Shown: positions 26,681 to 35,295, numbered from the stretch's first letter. The stretch: 64,000 nt of DNA from Paracoccus aminophilus JCM 7686 (GCF_000444995.1 NC_022041.1:3413501-3477500), one strand, 5' to 3'. Notes: generated by a model not told the origin, from the sequence alone. Numbers and translations: made by a program.

Positions 26681-27643
26681 ATGCATATTCTGATTCTGGG
26701 CGCGGCGGGCATGATCGGCCGCCGCCTGACCAAGCGGCTGATTGCCGAGGGCAAGCTGGGCGAAACGCCCATCGACAAGATCACCACCTTCGACGTCTTC
26801 CCTTCGCAGATCCATTCCGACGAGATCCGGATCGAGGATATCGCGGGCGATGTCGCCGACCGCTCCACCATCGAAAGCCTGATCCTCGACCGCCCCGATG
26901 TGATCATTCACCTCGCGGCGGTCGTCTCGGGCGAGGCCGAGGCCGATTTCGACAAGGGCTATCACGTCAATCTCGACGGCACGCGCCAGCTTTTCGAGAT
27001 GATCCGCGCGCAAGAGGATTACCACCCGCGCGTCGTCTTCACCTCGTCGATCGCGGTCTATGGCGCGCCTTTCTCGGGGGCGATCTCGGACGAGTTCCTG
27101 CTCGCGCCGATGTCGAGCTATGGCACGCAGAAAGCGATCTGCGAGCTTTTGCTCAACGATTACTCGCGGCGCGGCATCTTCGACGGCATCGGCATCCGCC
27201 TGCCCACGATCGTCGTGCGCCCGGGCAAGCCCAACAAAGCCGCCTCGAGCTTCTTTTCGGGCATCATCCGCGAGCCGCTGGCCGGGCTCGAGGCCGTGCT
27301 GCCGGTCGATGACAGCGTGAAAAGCTGGCTCGCCTCGCCCGATGCGGCGGCGGGGTTCCTGATCCATGCGGCGACGCTCGACACCGCCCCCCTTGGCGCG
27401 CGGCGTTGCCTCAATATGCCTGGGGTCGCGGTCACCGTCGCGGGCATGATCGAGGCGCTGCGCGAGGTCGCGGGCGACGCGCCGGTTGCGCGCATCCGCC
27501 GCGAGCCCGATCCAGCGGTGCGCGCCATCGTCGACAACTGGCCCGAGGAATTCGACCCGGCCCGCGCGCTGGCGCTTGGCTTTACCGCCGATCCCGATTT
27601 CGCCAGCATCATCCGCGCCCATCTGCGCGACCAGCAGAAATAA
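26681..27643 (+). CDS. denD: D-erythronate dehydrogenase DenD (NAD-dependent epimerase/dehydratase family)
   Basis: An extended-SDR protein of 320 residues matching DenD, which oxidises D-erythronate to 2-oxo-tetronate with NAD+. The cofactor motif is ILGAAGMIGRRL (residues 5-16). Other conserved stretches are VIIHLAAVVSGEAEADFDKGY, TSSIAVYGAPF, the YGTQKAI active site (Tyr and Lys), and RLPTIVVRPGKPNKAASSFFSGIIREPL, which is particularly typical of DenD. The ATG at 26681 follows AAGGAG. In other bacteria denD works with otnK, otnI and otnC. Here only otnK is in the window, on the same strand but in another operon. Erythronate or threonate may be the real substrate, but a pentonate-related role cannot be excluded. 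Confidence 0.85.
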   Translation: MHILILGAAGMIGRRLTKRLIAEGKLGETPIDKITTFDVFPSQIHSDEIRIEDIAGDVADRSTIESLILDRPDVIIHLAAVVSGEAEADFDKGYHVNLDGTRQLFEMIRAQEDYHPRVVFTSSIAVYGAPFSGAISDEFLLAPMSSYGTQKAICELLLNDYSRRGIFDGIGIRLPTIVVRPGKPNKAASSFFSGIIREPLAGLEAVLPVDDSVKSWLASPDAAAGFLIHAATLDTAPLGARRCLNMPGVAVTVAGMIEALREVAGDAPVARIRREPDPAVRAIVDNWPEEFDPARALALGFTADPDFASIIRAHLRDQQK

Positions 27644-27712
27644 GCGCGACGGGCGGCGCGGCCCCTGGTCGCCCGCCTCCCTTTTCCATCCGGCGAAAGT
27701 TGAGCCAGATCC

Positions 27713-28375
27713 ATGTTTGACGCCATTTTCTTCGATCTCGACGGCACGCTGATCGACACCGAAAGCATTGCCCTGCGCACCGGGCTCGAGGTTTTTGCCC
27801 GGCTCGGCCATCCGGCGGATGAAACCTTCATGCATGAGCTGATCGGCAAGGACATCCCAAGCGCGACCGCGCTGATCGGTGCCCGGTTTCCCGGGATTGA
27901 TCTGGACCGTCTCGGTCACGAACAACGCGCGGCCTTCGACGCGGCGCTGACCACTGATTTGCGGCTGAAGCCCGGCGCGCGCGAATTGCTGGCCGCCCTG
28001 CCGGTCGCCTCGGCCATCGTGACCTCCTCGGGCCATGCCGAGGCGCATCACAAGATCGGCCTGACTGGGCTGGGTCCGGCCTTTTGCCAGATCATCACCC
28101 GCGCCGATGTCTTGGCCCCGAAACCCGATCCCGAGCCCTATCTGCTCGCCGCGCGCCGCCTTGGCGTCGATCCGGCGCGCTGTCTGGTTTTCGAGGACAG
28201 CGAAATCGGCGCGCAATCGGCCTATCGCGCAGGCTGCACCGTGGTTCAGGTGCCCGATATCGTGCCCGCCTCGGGCAAATGGGCGCATCACATCGCCCCG
28301 GATCTTTTGACCGGCGCGGCGATGGCCGGTCTGATCCCGACCGGGGTCAAGGCTGAGATCACAGAAAAAGACTGA
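27713..28375 (+). CDS. HAD family phosphatase
   Basis: A haloacid dehalogenase-like hydrolase of 220 residues with an alpha-helical cap (subclass I). The nucleophile motif FDLDGTLID is at residues 7-15. Motif II is a Ser/Thr in VTSSGHAEAH, the motif III lysine is in APKPDPEPY, and the motif IV acid is in VFEDSEIGAQSA. The fold fits phosphoglycolate or sugar-phosphate phosphatases and beta-phosphoglucomutase. As third gene of the DHDPS-denD operon it may remove phosphate from a by-product such as a tetronate phosphate, which is speculation. A strong terminator follows ten bases after the stop. Confidence 0.85.
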   Translation: MFDAIFFDLDGTLIDTESIALRTGLEVFARLGHPADETFMHELIGKDIPSATALIGARFPGIDLDRLGHEQRAAFDAALTTDLRLKPGARELLAALPVASAIVTSSGHAEAHHKIGLTGLGPAFCQIITRADVLAPKPDPEPYLLAARRLGVDPARCLVFEDSEIGAQSAYRAGCTVVQVPDIVPASGKWAHHIAPDLLTGAAMAGLIPTGVKAEITEKD

Positions 28376-28384
28376 GGCCAAAGC

Positions 28385-28412
28385 AAAAGGCGCCGGAAAA
28401 CCGGCGCCTTTT
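28385..28412. terminator. Bidirectional Rho-independent terminator
   Basis: AAAAGGCGCCGG and CCGGCGCCTTTT form a perfect twelve-pair stem around an AAAA loop, ending in TTTTT on the plus strand and in CTTTTGC on the minus strand. It lies between the convergent HAD and aldehyde dehydrogenase genes and can serve both. Confidence 0.9.
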
Positions 28413-28436
28413 TCATCATCTCAACAAGTCATCTGA

Positions 28437-29888
28437 TCAGGCTTTATCGTCCCAGCCCGAGATATGCTTGGAATCCATGAATTCCTCGAGCCCATAGACG
28501 CCGCCTTCGCGCGCACGGCCCGAGGCCTTGATGCCGCCGAACGCCGAGCCGCGACCGCGAGCTTCGCCGTTCATCTCGATCATGCCTGCGCGCAATTTGC
28601 GGGCCAGCCGGTTGCGGCGGGCGCCGTCCTGGCTTTGGACATAGTTGGTCAGGCCATAGATCGTGTCATTGGCGATCGCGACGGCCTCTTCTTCACTGTC
28701 GAAGGGGATGATTGCCAGAACCGGGCCAAAGATTTCCTGACGCGCGATGGTCATGTCGTTGTTCACATCGGCAAAGACCGTCGGACGCACGAAATAGCCA
28801 CGATTGACGCCTTCCGGCAGGCCGGTGCCGCCCGCAACCAGACGCGCGCCTTCGTCGATCCCGGCTTGGATGAGGTCCTGGATCTTTTCCCATTGCTGCT
28901 TCGAGACGACCGGGCCGATGTGACGGCCGGGCTGATGCGCGGTCGCGACCTCGGTCTGTTCGGCGACTTTCTTCGCCGTCTCGACCGCTTTGTCGTAGAA
29001 GCTGCGCTCGACCAGCATCCGGGTCGGGGCGTTGCAGGACTGGCCCGAGTTGTAGAAGACATGGCGGGTGCCGCGCACCACGGCCTTTTCATCGGCATCG
29101 GCAAAGATCAGGTTCGCGCCCTTGCCACCGAGTTCGAGCACCACTTTCTTGACCGTATCCGCCGCCGCTTTGGTGATCGCAATCCCGGCGCGGGTCGAGC
29201 CGGTGAACGAGATCATATCGACATCGGGATGGACCGAAAGCTGGCTGCCGACGCCGAAACCGTCGCCGTTCACCATGTTATAGACGCCTGCGGGCAGACC
29301 GGCCTCGTCGATGATCTCGGTCCAGACGATCGAGGACAGCGGCGCGATTTCCGAGGGTTTCAGGATCACGGTATCCCCGGCGAGCAGCGCCGGAACCACC
29401 TTGAGCGTCACCTGGTTCATCGGCCAGTTCCAGGGCGTGATCGCAGCAACGACGCCGACCGGCTCCCACGAGACCATCGCGCCCGGCTCGCCAGTGCGCA
29501 GCGGGTGGATGAATTCGAAGCTTTTGAAGGCCTCGATGAAGTTCTCGATATGGTAGGTGCCAGCCTCGACCTGATCGTTCAGAGACATATCGGCGGGCGC
29601 GCCCATCTCGACGCTGGTCGCCTCGGCCATATCGGCGGCGCGGCGTTTGTAGATCTCGAGAATCTTCTCGACATAGGCCAGACGCTCTGCGGGCGGGGTC
29701 TCGGACCAGGCCGGGAAGGCGGCCTTGGCGGCGGCAACGGCCGCGTCGGTATCGGCTTGATCGCCAATCGAAATCACGGCAACCGCTTCTTCGGTCGAGG
29801 GGTCAATCACGTCGAGATCATGCGGCTTGACCGGATCAACCCACTGGCCGTTGATGTAGAATTTCCGCTTGTCAGCAAGTCCGGACAT
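28437..29888 (-). CDS. Aldehyde dehydrogenase family protein
   Basis: An NAD(P)+-dependent enzyme of 483 residues. The catalytic pair is present: Glu252 in VLELGGKGANL and Cys285 in SGQSCNAPTR. The cofactor region AAITPWNWPMNQ is also typical. The substrate is not evident. It lies beside the pentonate locus, so oxidation of 2-oxoglutarate semialdehyde is a possibility, but it is convergent with that locus, has no shared operator, and resembles generic broad-range members. The start is the ATG at 29888, with GGGAG upstream. An in-frame extension of 35 residues upstream has no ribosome site. Confidence 0.9.
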   Translation of the reverse strand: MSGLADKRKFYINGQWVDPVKPHDLDVIDPSTEEAVAVISIGDQADTDAAVAAAKAAFPAWSETPPAERLAYVEKILEIYKRRAADMAEATSVEMGAPADMSLNDQVEAGTYHIENFIEAFKSFEFIHPLRTGEPGAMVSWEPVGVVAAITPWNWPMNQVTLKVVPALLAGDTVILKPSEIAPLSSIVWTEIIDEAGLPAGVYNMVNGDGFGVGSQLSVHPDVDMISFTGSTRAGIAITKAAADTVKKVVLELGGKGANLIFADADEKAVVRGTRHVFYNSGQSCNAPTRMLVERSFYDKAVETAKKVAEQTEVATAHQPGRHIGPVVSKQQWEKIQDLIQAGIDEGARLVAGGTGLPEGVNRGYFVRPTVFADVNNDMTIARQEIFGPVLAIIPFDSEEEAVAIANDTIYGLTNYVQSQDGARRNRLARKLRAGMIEMNGEARGRGSAFGGIKASGRAREGGVYGLEEFMDSKHISGWDDKA

Positions 29889-30043
29889 GGGTCGCTCCCT
29901 TGATTCATTTGCGGCGAAAGTTGGCATTCCGCGCGCCATAACGCAAGCCGCAGGAAGTTTCTTCTCTGCTGCGACACGAGGACAGACTGGCAATTGGCCG
30001 CGCGATCACTATGTTGGCGTCAGACTTTTACTGGAGGGACCAG

Positions 30044-30709
30044 ATGGGCCTGCGCATCAACGATATCGCACCTGACTTCACCGCGGACTCGACCGAAGGC
30101 GAGATCCGGTTCCACGATTGGATCGGCGACAGCTACGCGATCCTGTTCTCGCATCCGCGCGATTTCACCCCGGTTTGCACCACCGAATTCAGCGCCGTCG
30201 CTCAGCTCGTGCCCGAGTTCGAGAAGCGCAACACCAAGGTTCTCGGCGTCTCGGTTGACAGCGTCGAAGACCACGGCAAATGGAAGCACGACATCGCCCA
30301 GGTTGCGGGCGTGCCGGCGAATTTCTCGATCATCGACGACACCTCGCTGAACGTCGCGAAAGCCTTCGACATGCTGCCGGCAGAGTTCTACCTGCCGACC
30401 GAAGGCCGCACCCCGGCCCATTCGGCGACCGTGCGCACCGTCTTCATCATCGGGCCGGACAAGAAAGTCCGCCTGACCATGACCTATCCGATGTCGGTCG
30501 GCCGCAACTTCGCGGAAATCGTCCGCGCGCTTGACGCGGTTCAGGCAACCGACGGCGTGCCGCTGGCGACCCCGGCCAACTGGATCCCGGGTCAGGACGT
30601 GATCGTGGCTTTGTCGCTCGACGACGCGGCGGCGGAAGCGAAATACGGCACGCTCGACAAGAAGCTGCCCTATCTGCGCTTTGCCAAAGACCCCAAAGCC
30701 AAAGCCTGA
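30044..30709 (+). CDS. Peroxiredoxin, 1-Cys (Prx6) type
   Basis: A thiol peroxidase of 221 residues that reduces hydrogen peroxide and organic hydroperoxides in the cytoplasm. The peroxidatic Cys lies in DFTPVCTTEF (about residue 46), preceded by FSHPRDFTP. The long C-terminal domain, with LRLTMTYPMSVGRNF-like and TPANWIPGQDVIV segments, marks the Prx6 subgroup, which uses external thiols. The ATG at 30044 follows TGGAGGGA. It is monocistronic, divergent from the aldehyde dehydrogenase across about 155 bp, with its own terminator. No OxyR site could be recognised. Confidence 0.93.
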   Translation: MGLRINDIAPDFTADSTEGEIRFHDWIGDSYAILFSHPRDFTPVCTTEFSAVAQLVPEFEKRNTKVLGVSVDSVEDHGKWKHDIAQVAGVPANFSIIDDTSLNVAKAFDMLPAEFYLPTEGRTPAHSATVRTVFIIGPDKKVRLTMTYPMSVGRNFAEIVRALDAVQATDGVPLATPANWIPGQDVIVALSLDDAAAEAKYGTLDKKLPYLRFAKDPKAKA

Positions 30710-30729
30710 AGCTGACGGCTTGAGACGCG

Positions 30730-30757
30730 AAAGGCCCGCCACATTGGCGGGCCTTTT
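30730..30757. terminator. Rho-independent terminator (peroxiredoxin / SMR gene)
   Basis: AAAGGCCCGCC pairs with GGCGGGCCTTT across a five-base loop, followed by TTTTT on the plus strand. It lies between the convergent peroxiredoxin and SMR transporter genes, and the reverse strand could also end the SMR transcript. Confidence 0.88.
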
Positions 30758-30769
30758 TCATGGGTGAGC

Positions 30770-31114
30770 CTAGTGCCCGACCGAGCGTGAGAACAGGTTG
30801 ATGACCATCACGCCGATCAGAATAAGCCCGATGCCCGACAATGCGGCGAGGTCGAGCTTCTGGCCAAAGCGGAAATAGCCCACCGCCGAGATCAGGACGA
30901 TGCCGAGCCCGCTCCAGATCGCATAGGCGATGCCGACCGGCATGTGACGCAGGGCCTGCGACAGGAAGAAGAAGGCCGAGAGGTAAAACAGCCCCATCAG
31001 CACGGTTGGCCCGATCAGGGTGAACTGTTGCGAGCGTTGCAGATAGGTCGTGCCGATCACTTCCGAGACGATGGCGATCAGCAAGGCGCCATAGCTGAAA
31101 ACAAGAGGATGCAT
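30770..31114 (-). CDS. Small multidrug resistance (SMR) efflux protein, EmrE-like
   Basis: A protein of 114 residues with four membrane helices. The essential Glu of helix 1 is present in AIVSEVIGTTYL, and helix 3 carries the very conserved GIAYAIWSGLGIVLIS. The C-terminal LINLFSR-like end is also EmrE-like. Such dimers exchange protons for quaternary ammonium compounds or other cationic drugs. The start is the ATG at 31114. The gene begins seven bases after the TetR stop, so both come from one promoter. Guanidinium exporters (Gdx) lack several of these residues, so the EmrE type is favoured. Confidence 0.92.
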   Translation of the reverse strand: MHPLVFSYGALLIAIVSEVIGTTYLQRSQQFTLIGPTVLMGLFYLSAFFFLSQALRHMPVGIAYAIWSGLGIVLISAVGYFRFGQKLDLAALSGIGLILIGVMVINLFSRSVGH

Positions 31115-31121
31115 GGCGGGG

Positions 31122-31670
31122 TTACTCCGTTCGGGTTGCGGCGAGCAGATGGTCACGCAGGGCGGCGCGGTCTTCGATCCAACAGGTGTCCTCGTCCCAA
31201 AGATCCCAAAGCCAGACCCCATCCGCCGCCATCCGCACCGCGGTCAGCGCGACGCTGCCATCGGTCTCGCGGTGGCGTTCGAGGCGCTGGTTGACCCAAT
31301 CGGTCCAGATCCGGCGGTGGCTCGGCTCGGCGAAAAGCGCGATCGAGACCGGCGCGGCGGTGTCGCAAACGGCAAAGATCGCCAGCACATAGGCCCGGGT
31401 GAAGCAACCGTAGCTCGCGCCGTCCTGCGCCAAAGCCTCTTCGACGATCGCATCGACCTGTTCGAGCTGCTGGCGCACGACCTCGTGGATCAGATCGTCC
31501 TTGCTGGCGAAATGATGAAAGAGCCCGCCTTTGGTCACGCCCGCCGCCGCAGCGACGGATTGGACGGTGACCGCGTGCAGGCCCTGCCCCACGGCAATCT
31601 CTGCCGTGGCATCGAGCAGGCGCTGACGCACCAGCTCGGGTTGTCGTTTTCTGGGGGATGAGCTGTTCAT
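31122..31670 (-). CDS. TetR family transcriptional regulator
   Basis: A regulator of 182 residues. The N-terminal HTH spans about residues 15-58 (LLDATAEIAVGQGLHAVTVQSVAAAAGVTKGGLFHHFASKDDL), typical of the QacR/AcrR-like class. The C-terminal ligand domain is hydrophobic and Trp-rich (MAADGVWLWDLWDED). It is the first gene of a two-gene operon with an SMR efflux pump. A clear inverted repeat at 31679-31698 lies directly upstream of its ATG, so it probably represses its own operon and releases on binding a cationic compound. The ATG at 31670 is chosen; upstream in-frame codons run through the operator. Confidence 0.92.
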   Translation of the reverse strand: MNSSSPRKRQPELVRQRLLDATAEIAVGQGLHAVTVQSVAAAAGVTKGGLFHHFASKDDLIHEVVRQQLEQVDAIVEEALAQDGASYGCFTRAYVLAIFAVCDTAAPVSIALFAEPSHRRIWTDWVNQRLERHRETDGSVALTAVRMAADGVWLWDLWDEDTCWIEDRAALRDHLLAATRTE

Positions 31671-31678
31671 GCAAGAAA

Positions 31679-31698
31679 CATACCTACCGTCCGGTATG
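31679..31698. promoter_or_regulatory. TetR operator
   Basis: CATACC-N8-GGTATG, a perfect six-base inverted repeat nine bases upstream of the tetR start, flanked by an outer GCAAG/CTTGC pair (31671-31675 and 31699-31703). It is the natural binding site for the adjacent TetR protein. It overlaps the likely transcription start or 5' leader. Confidence 0.75.
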
Positions 31699-31734
31699 CT
31701 TGCAAGAGATCTGTTCGCAAAGGGCCCAAAAGGA

Positions 31735-31759
31735 AAAGCCCCGGCCGGGCCGGGGCTTT
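31735..31759 (-). terminator. Terminator of pnp
   Basis: Read on the minus strand, AAAGCCCCGGC and GCCGGGGCTTT form an eleven-pair stem with a three-base loop, followed by TCCTTTT. It lies 22 bases after the pnp stop. Confidence 0.82.
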
Positions 31760-31781
31760 CCATGTCTCAAACCTGAGGCAA

Positions 31782-33935
31782 TCAGCCTTCGGTCTTTTCC
31801 GATTTCTCGGCGGCTTCCGGAGCGATTTCCGCGCCGGTTTCCTGATCGACCATCTTCATGCCAAGGCGAACCTTGCCGCGATCGTCGAAGCCCAAGAGCT
31901 TCACCTTCACTTCTTGACCCTCTTTCAGGATCTCGTTCGGGTGGGTCAGGCGCTTGTTCGCGATTTGCGAGACATGGACCAGACCATCGCGCTTGCCGAA
32001 GAAGTTCACGAAGGCGCCGAAATCGACGAGCTTCACGACTTTACCGGTGTAGATCTTGCCTTCCTCGGGCTCGGCCACGATCGAATAGATCATGTCGTAA
32101 GCCTTTTTGATCGAATCGGCATTGGCCGAAGCGATCTTGATGGTGCCGTCGTCGCTGATGTCGACTTTTGCACCCGAGGTTTCCACGATCTCGCGGATGA
32201 CCTTGCCGCCCGAGCCGATCACTTCACGGATCTTGTCGGTCGGGATGGTCATGGTCTCGATGCGCGGAGCATGAGCCGAGAATTCGCGGCGGCCTTCGGT
32301 CAACGCATTCGCCATTTCGCCGAGGATGTGCATCCGGCCGTCTTTGGCTTGCGCCAGAGCCTGCTCCATGATCGCGGGCGTGATGCCAGCAACCTTGATG
32401 TCCATCTGCAGCGAGGTGATGCCGTTCGAGGTGCCTGCGACTTTGAAGTCCATGTCGCCGAGGTGATCTTCGTCGCCGAGAATGTCGGTCAGAACCGCCC
32501 ATTTCTCGCCTTCAAGGATCAGGCCCATGGCAACACCAGCCACCGGAGCTTTCAGCGGAACGCCCGCATCCATCATCGCCAGCGAGCCGCCGCAAACCGA
32601 CGCCATCGAGGACGAGCCGTTCGATTCGGTGATCTCAGAGACAACGCGGATCGTGTAGGGGAAGTCCGTCGCAGCCGGCAGAACCGCTTGCAGCGCACGC
32701 CATGCCAGTTTGCCGTGACCGATTTCACGACGGCCCGGCGAACCCACGCGGCCCACTTCGCCAACCGAATAGGGCGGGAAGTTGTAGTGCAGCAGGAAGT
32801 TCGAACGCGAATTGCCGTGCAGCGCGTCGATGATCTGCTCATCGTCGCCGGTGCCAAGCGTGGTCACGACTAGCGCCTGAGTTTCGCCGCGGGTGAAGAG
32901 CGACGAACCATGGGTGCGCGGCAGGATGCCGACTTCGCTGTCGATGGCGCGGACGGTCTTGTTGTCACGGCCGTCGATGCGTGCGCCACCATTGATGATG
33001 TCGCCGCGCAGAATGCCCGATTCCAGCTTTTTCAGCGCCGAACCGAGGTTCGAATCGGCCAGTTCCTCTTCCGAGAGACCGGCTTTGACCTTGGCTTTGG
33101 CAGCTTCGATCGCGTCGTGACGCTCGCCTTTGTCGCGCAGCGCATAGGCGGCGCGCATATCGGCCTCACCCAGCGACTTCACCTTGCCATAAAGCGCCGA
33201 ATAATCGGGCGATTGGAAGTTGAAGGGCTCTTTCGCAGCGACTTCGGCCAGATCGATGATCAGGTCGATGACCGGCTGCATCGCTTCATGGCCGAATTTG
33301 ACGGCGCCGAGCATCTCTTCTTCGGTCAGCTCATAGGCTTCCGATTCGACCATCATCACGGCGTCTTTGGTGCCGGCGACGACGAGGTCCAGACGCTGCT
33401 CGGGGTTCGAGCGCAGGTGGTCCATATCCGAAACTTCGGGGTTCAGGACATATTCGCCATCGACGAAACCGACGCGCGCAGCGCCGATCGGGCCCATGAA
33501 CGGAACGCCCGAAATGGTCAGCGCGGCCGAAGCGGCGATCATGGCGACGATATCGGGATCGTTGACCAGATCATGCGACAGCACGGTGCACATCACCAGA
33601 ACTTCGTTCTTGAAGCCCGAAGCGAACAGCGGACGGCAGGGACGGTCGATCAGGCGGGCGGTCAGCGTCTCTTTTTCGGACGGACGCGCCTCACGCTTGA
33701 AGAAACCACCCGGAATCTTACCGGCGGCGTAGTATTTCTCTTGATAGTGAACGGTCAGCGGGAAGAAGTCCTGACCGGGCTTGGGTTCCTTGGCGAAGGT
33801 GACGTTCGCCATGACACTGGTTTCGCCCAGAGTGGCGATAACCGAACCGTCAGCCTGACGAGCAACTTTGCCCGTCTCCAGCGTCAGGGTTTCTTGGCCC
33901 CACTGGATCGATTTCTTCACTTCATCAAAATGCAT
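31782..33935 (-). CDS. pnp: Polynucleotide phosphorylase
   Basis: A 3'-5' exoribonuclease of 717 residues that degrades mRNA phosphorolytically, usually with RNase E in the degradosome. It has two RNase PH-like domains (the first includes [21 protein letters not shown] and [11 protein letters not shown]; the second includes [16 protein letters not shown] and the substrate loop [14 protein letters not shown]). A KH domain follows ([15 protein letters not shown], about residues 562-576), then a C-terminal S1 domain ([24 protein letters not shown]). The length is normal. AGAGGAA precedes the ATG at 33935. It is separated from its usual partner rpsO by an opposite-strand gene. Confidence 0.97.
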   Translation of the reverse strand: MHFDEVKKSIQWGQETLTLETGKVARQADGSVIATLGETSVMANVTFAKEPKPGQDFFPLTVHYQEKYYAAGKIPGGFFKREARPSEKETLTARLIDRPCRPLFASGFKNEVLVMCTVLSHDLVNDPDIVAMIAASAALTISGVPFMGPIGAARVGFVDGEYVLNPEVSDMDHLRSNPEQRLDLVVAGTKDAVMMVESEAYELTEEEMLGAVKFGHEAMQPVIDLIIDLAEVAAKEPFNFQSPDYSALYGKVKSLGEADMRAAYALRDKGERHDAIEAAKAKVKAGLSEEELADSNLGSALKKLESGILRGDIINGGARIDGRDNKTVRAIDSEVGILPRTHGSSLFTRGETQALVVTTLGTGDDEQIIDALHGNSRSNFLLHYNFPPYSVGEVGRVGSPGRREIGHGKLAWRALQAVLPAATDFPYTIRVVSEITESNGSSSMASVCGGSLAMMDAGVPLKAPVAGVAMGLILEGEKWAVLTDILGDEDHLGDMDFKVAGTSNGITSLQMDIKVAGITPAIMEQALAQAKDGRMHILGEMANALTEGRREFSAHAPRIETMTIPTDKIREVIGSGGKVIREIVETSGAKVDISDDGTIKIASANADSIKKAYDMIYSIVAEPEEGKIYTGKVVKLVDFGAFVNFFGKRDGLVHVSQIANKRLTHPNEILKEGQEVKVKLLGFDDRGKVRLGMKMVDQETGAEIAPEAAEKSEKTEG

Positions 33936-34195
33936 CTATGTTCCTCTGGGCGCCACCGGACCCTCCGGCTGCCCTGCATATGGCGGCCCCATTGCCGCCG
34001 TCCCCCAATCCTTACGCATGTGCCCCGGAGGATAGAGCGTCACGTCACAGATGGGCGGCGCATACAACAAAACAAGTGTTTTGGGAAGCGGAGAGTGCTG
34101 GGGGCGGCCCGCGCATCCTCGCAGAACTGTGGCTTTCCGTCATTTGCGCAAACAGATTAGTCTGACCGGCAACCATCCCTTGCGGCGGAGCGGAC

Positions 34196-34768
34196 GTGAG
34201 CCAGACCCTCGACACCCATTTCGCCACCCTCAGCCAGTGGCGCGAAGAGCTGCTCGCGCTGCGCGCAATCCTGCTGGCTGCGGGGCTGCGCGAGGAATGG
34301 AAATGGTCCTCGCCGGTTTATACCCATGAGGGCCAGAATGTCGCGATCGTCTGGGGGTTCAAGGATCGCGCGACGCTGGGGTTCTTCAAGGGCGTGCTGC
34401 TCGACGACCCAGAGCGGATCCTCGAGGTGCCGGGAGAGAATTCGCGCAGCTCCCGGATCGTGAATTTCACGGATCCCGCAAAGATCGCGCAGCTCAAGCC
34501 GGTGCTCCTCGCCTATCTTGCCGAGGCGAAGGAGAAGGCCGCCGTCAAGATCGCGCTCGCGAAGGACGATCTCGCCTATCCCGACGAATTAAGCGAAGCG
34601 CTCGCTACAGACCCCGAGCTTGCCGCAGCCTTCGAGGCGCTGACACCGGGGCGGCGGCGGAGCTGGGTGCTGCATGTCTCGCAAGCCAAGCAGGCCGCGA
34701 CCCGTCAGGCGCGGATCGCCAAGGCGGCGCCCGCGATCCGCGCGGGTAAGGGCTTCAACGACCGCTAG
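34196..34768 (+). CDS. YdeI/OmpD-associated family protein (DUF1801 plus YdeI C-terminus)
   Basis: A soluble protein of 190 residues. The N-terminal half matches DUF1801 (LRAILLAAGLREEWKWSSPVYTHEGQNVAIVWGFKD). The C-terminal half matches the YdeI-type end (DPELAAAFEALTPGRRRSWVLHVSQAKQAATRQARI). Related Gram-positive proteins act in iron or cell-stress contexts, but the function is not established. It starts at a GTG at 34196 with GGAG upstream. It sits on the plus strand between pnp and rpsO, both on the minus strand, so it breaks the common rpsO-pnp operon. Confidence 0.85.
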   Translation: MSQTLDTHFATLSQWREELLALRAILLAAGLREEWKWSSPVYTHEGQNVAIVWGFKDRATLGFFKGVLLDDPERILEVPGENSRSSRIVNFTDPAKIAQLKPVLLAYLAEAKEKAAVKIALAKDDLAYPDELSEALATDPELAAAFEALTPGRRRSWVLHVSQAKQAATRQARIAKAAPAIRAGKGFNDR

Positions 34769-34781
34769 TCGCGACGCAAAG

Positions 34782-34810
34782 AAAAACGCCCGCGGTTTTC
34801 ACCACGGGCG
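34782..34810 (-). terminator. Terminator of rpsO
   Basis: On the minus strand, CGCCCGTGG and CCGCGGGCG form a nine-pair stem (one T:G pair) around TGAAAA, followed by TTTTT. It lies 24 bases after the rpsO stop, so rpsO ends before the YdeI-family gene is reached and pnp must have its own promoter. Confidence 0.85.
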
Positions 34811-34834
34811 CTGCATCTGAAATCTGGGACCGGA

Positions 34835-35104
34835 TTAGCGGCGCAGACCCAGTTTGCCGATGAGAGCGGTGTAACGCGCTTCATCTTTGCGCTTGAGGTA
34901 GTCAAGCAGCTTACGACGGGTCGCAACCAGCTTCAGAAGGCCACGACGCGAGTGGTTGTCCTTCTTGTGGGTCTTGAAGTGCTCGGTCAGGGTCGCGATG
35001 CGGTTGGACAGGACTGCAACCTGAACTTCCGGGGAGCCGGTATCGCCTTTTTTGGTGGCGAATTCGGTCATCACGCGGTTCTTTTCCTCAACAGTGATCG
35101 ACAT
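34835..35104 (-). CDS. rpsO: 30S ribosomal protein S15
   Basis: A ribosomal protein of 89 residues, exactly the bacterial length. The landmarks are [47 protein letters not shown] (the 16S rRNA binding helices) and the C-terminus [13 protein letters not shown]15 binds the central domain of 16S rRNA early in 30S assembly and in E. coli represses its own translation. AAAGGAGAT gives a strong ribosome site for the ATG at 35104. A short upstream gap (about 190 bp) before the RTX gene holds its promoter. It is terminated separately from pnp. Confidence 0.98.
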   Translation of the reverse strand: MSITVEEKNRVMTEFATKKGDTGSPEVQVAVLSNRIATLTEHFKTHKKDNHSRRGLLKLVATRRKLLDYLKRKDEARYTALIGKLGLRR

Positions 35105-35295
35105 CGGGATCTCCTTTCAGGATAGAGGGAAATCAGGCACCGGCCGGGATGTCGTCCAGCACGGGTCCGTAAAGCGCCCCCGGATTCGCATCCGAAGGAT
35201 CGGGCCATATAGAAGGATCGCGCCAAAAAGGAAAGCGATTCTTGCCGGTGTTCAGGCTTCGCTTAAACCGCTCCCAGCTCGATCTCAGACCGGTC

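Noticed and set aside
26363..28381. Long minus-strand open frame opposite denD and the HAD gene
   Set aside because: Same pattern of antisense low-complexity translation; the plus-strand genes have ribosome sites and clear domains.
28437..29888. Assigning this aldehyde dehydrogenase as the 2-oxoglutarate semialdehyde dehydrogenase of the pentose pathway
   Set aside because: It would complete the Weimberg route, but it is convergent with the locus, lacks the TGGTATACCA operator and has a generic sequence, so I left the substrate open.
34068..34083. CAAAAC-AAGT-GTTTTG inverted repeat upstream of pnp
   Set aside because: Six pairs of mostly A:T in a divergent promoter region; too weak to call an operator or terminator without further support.
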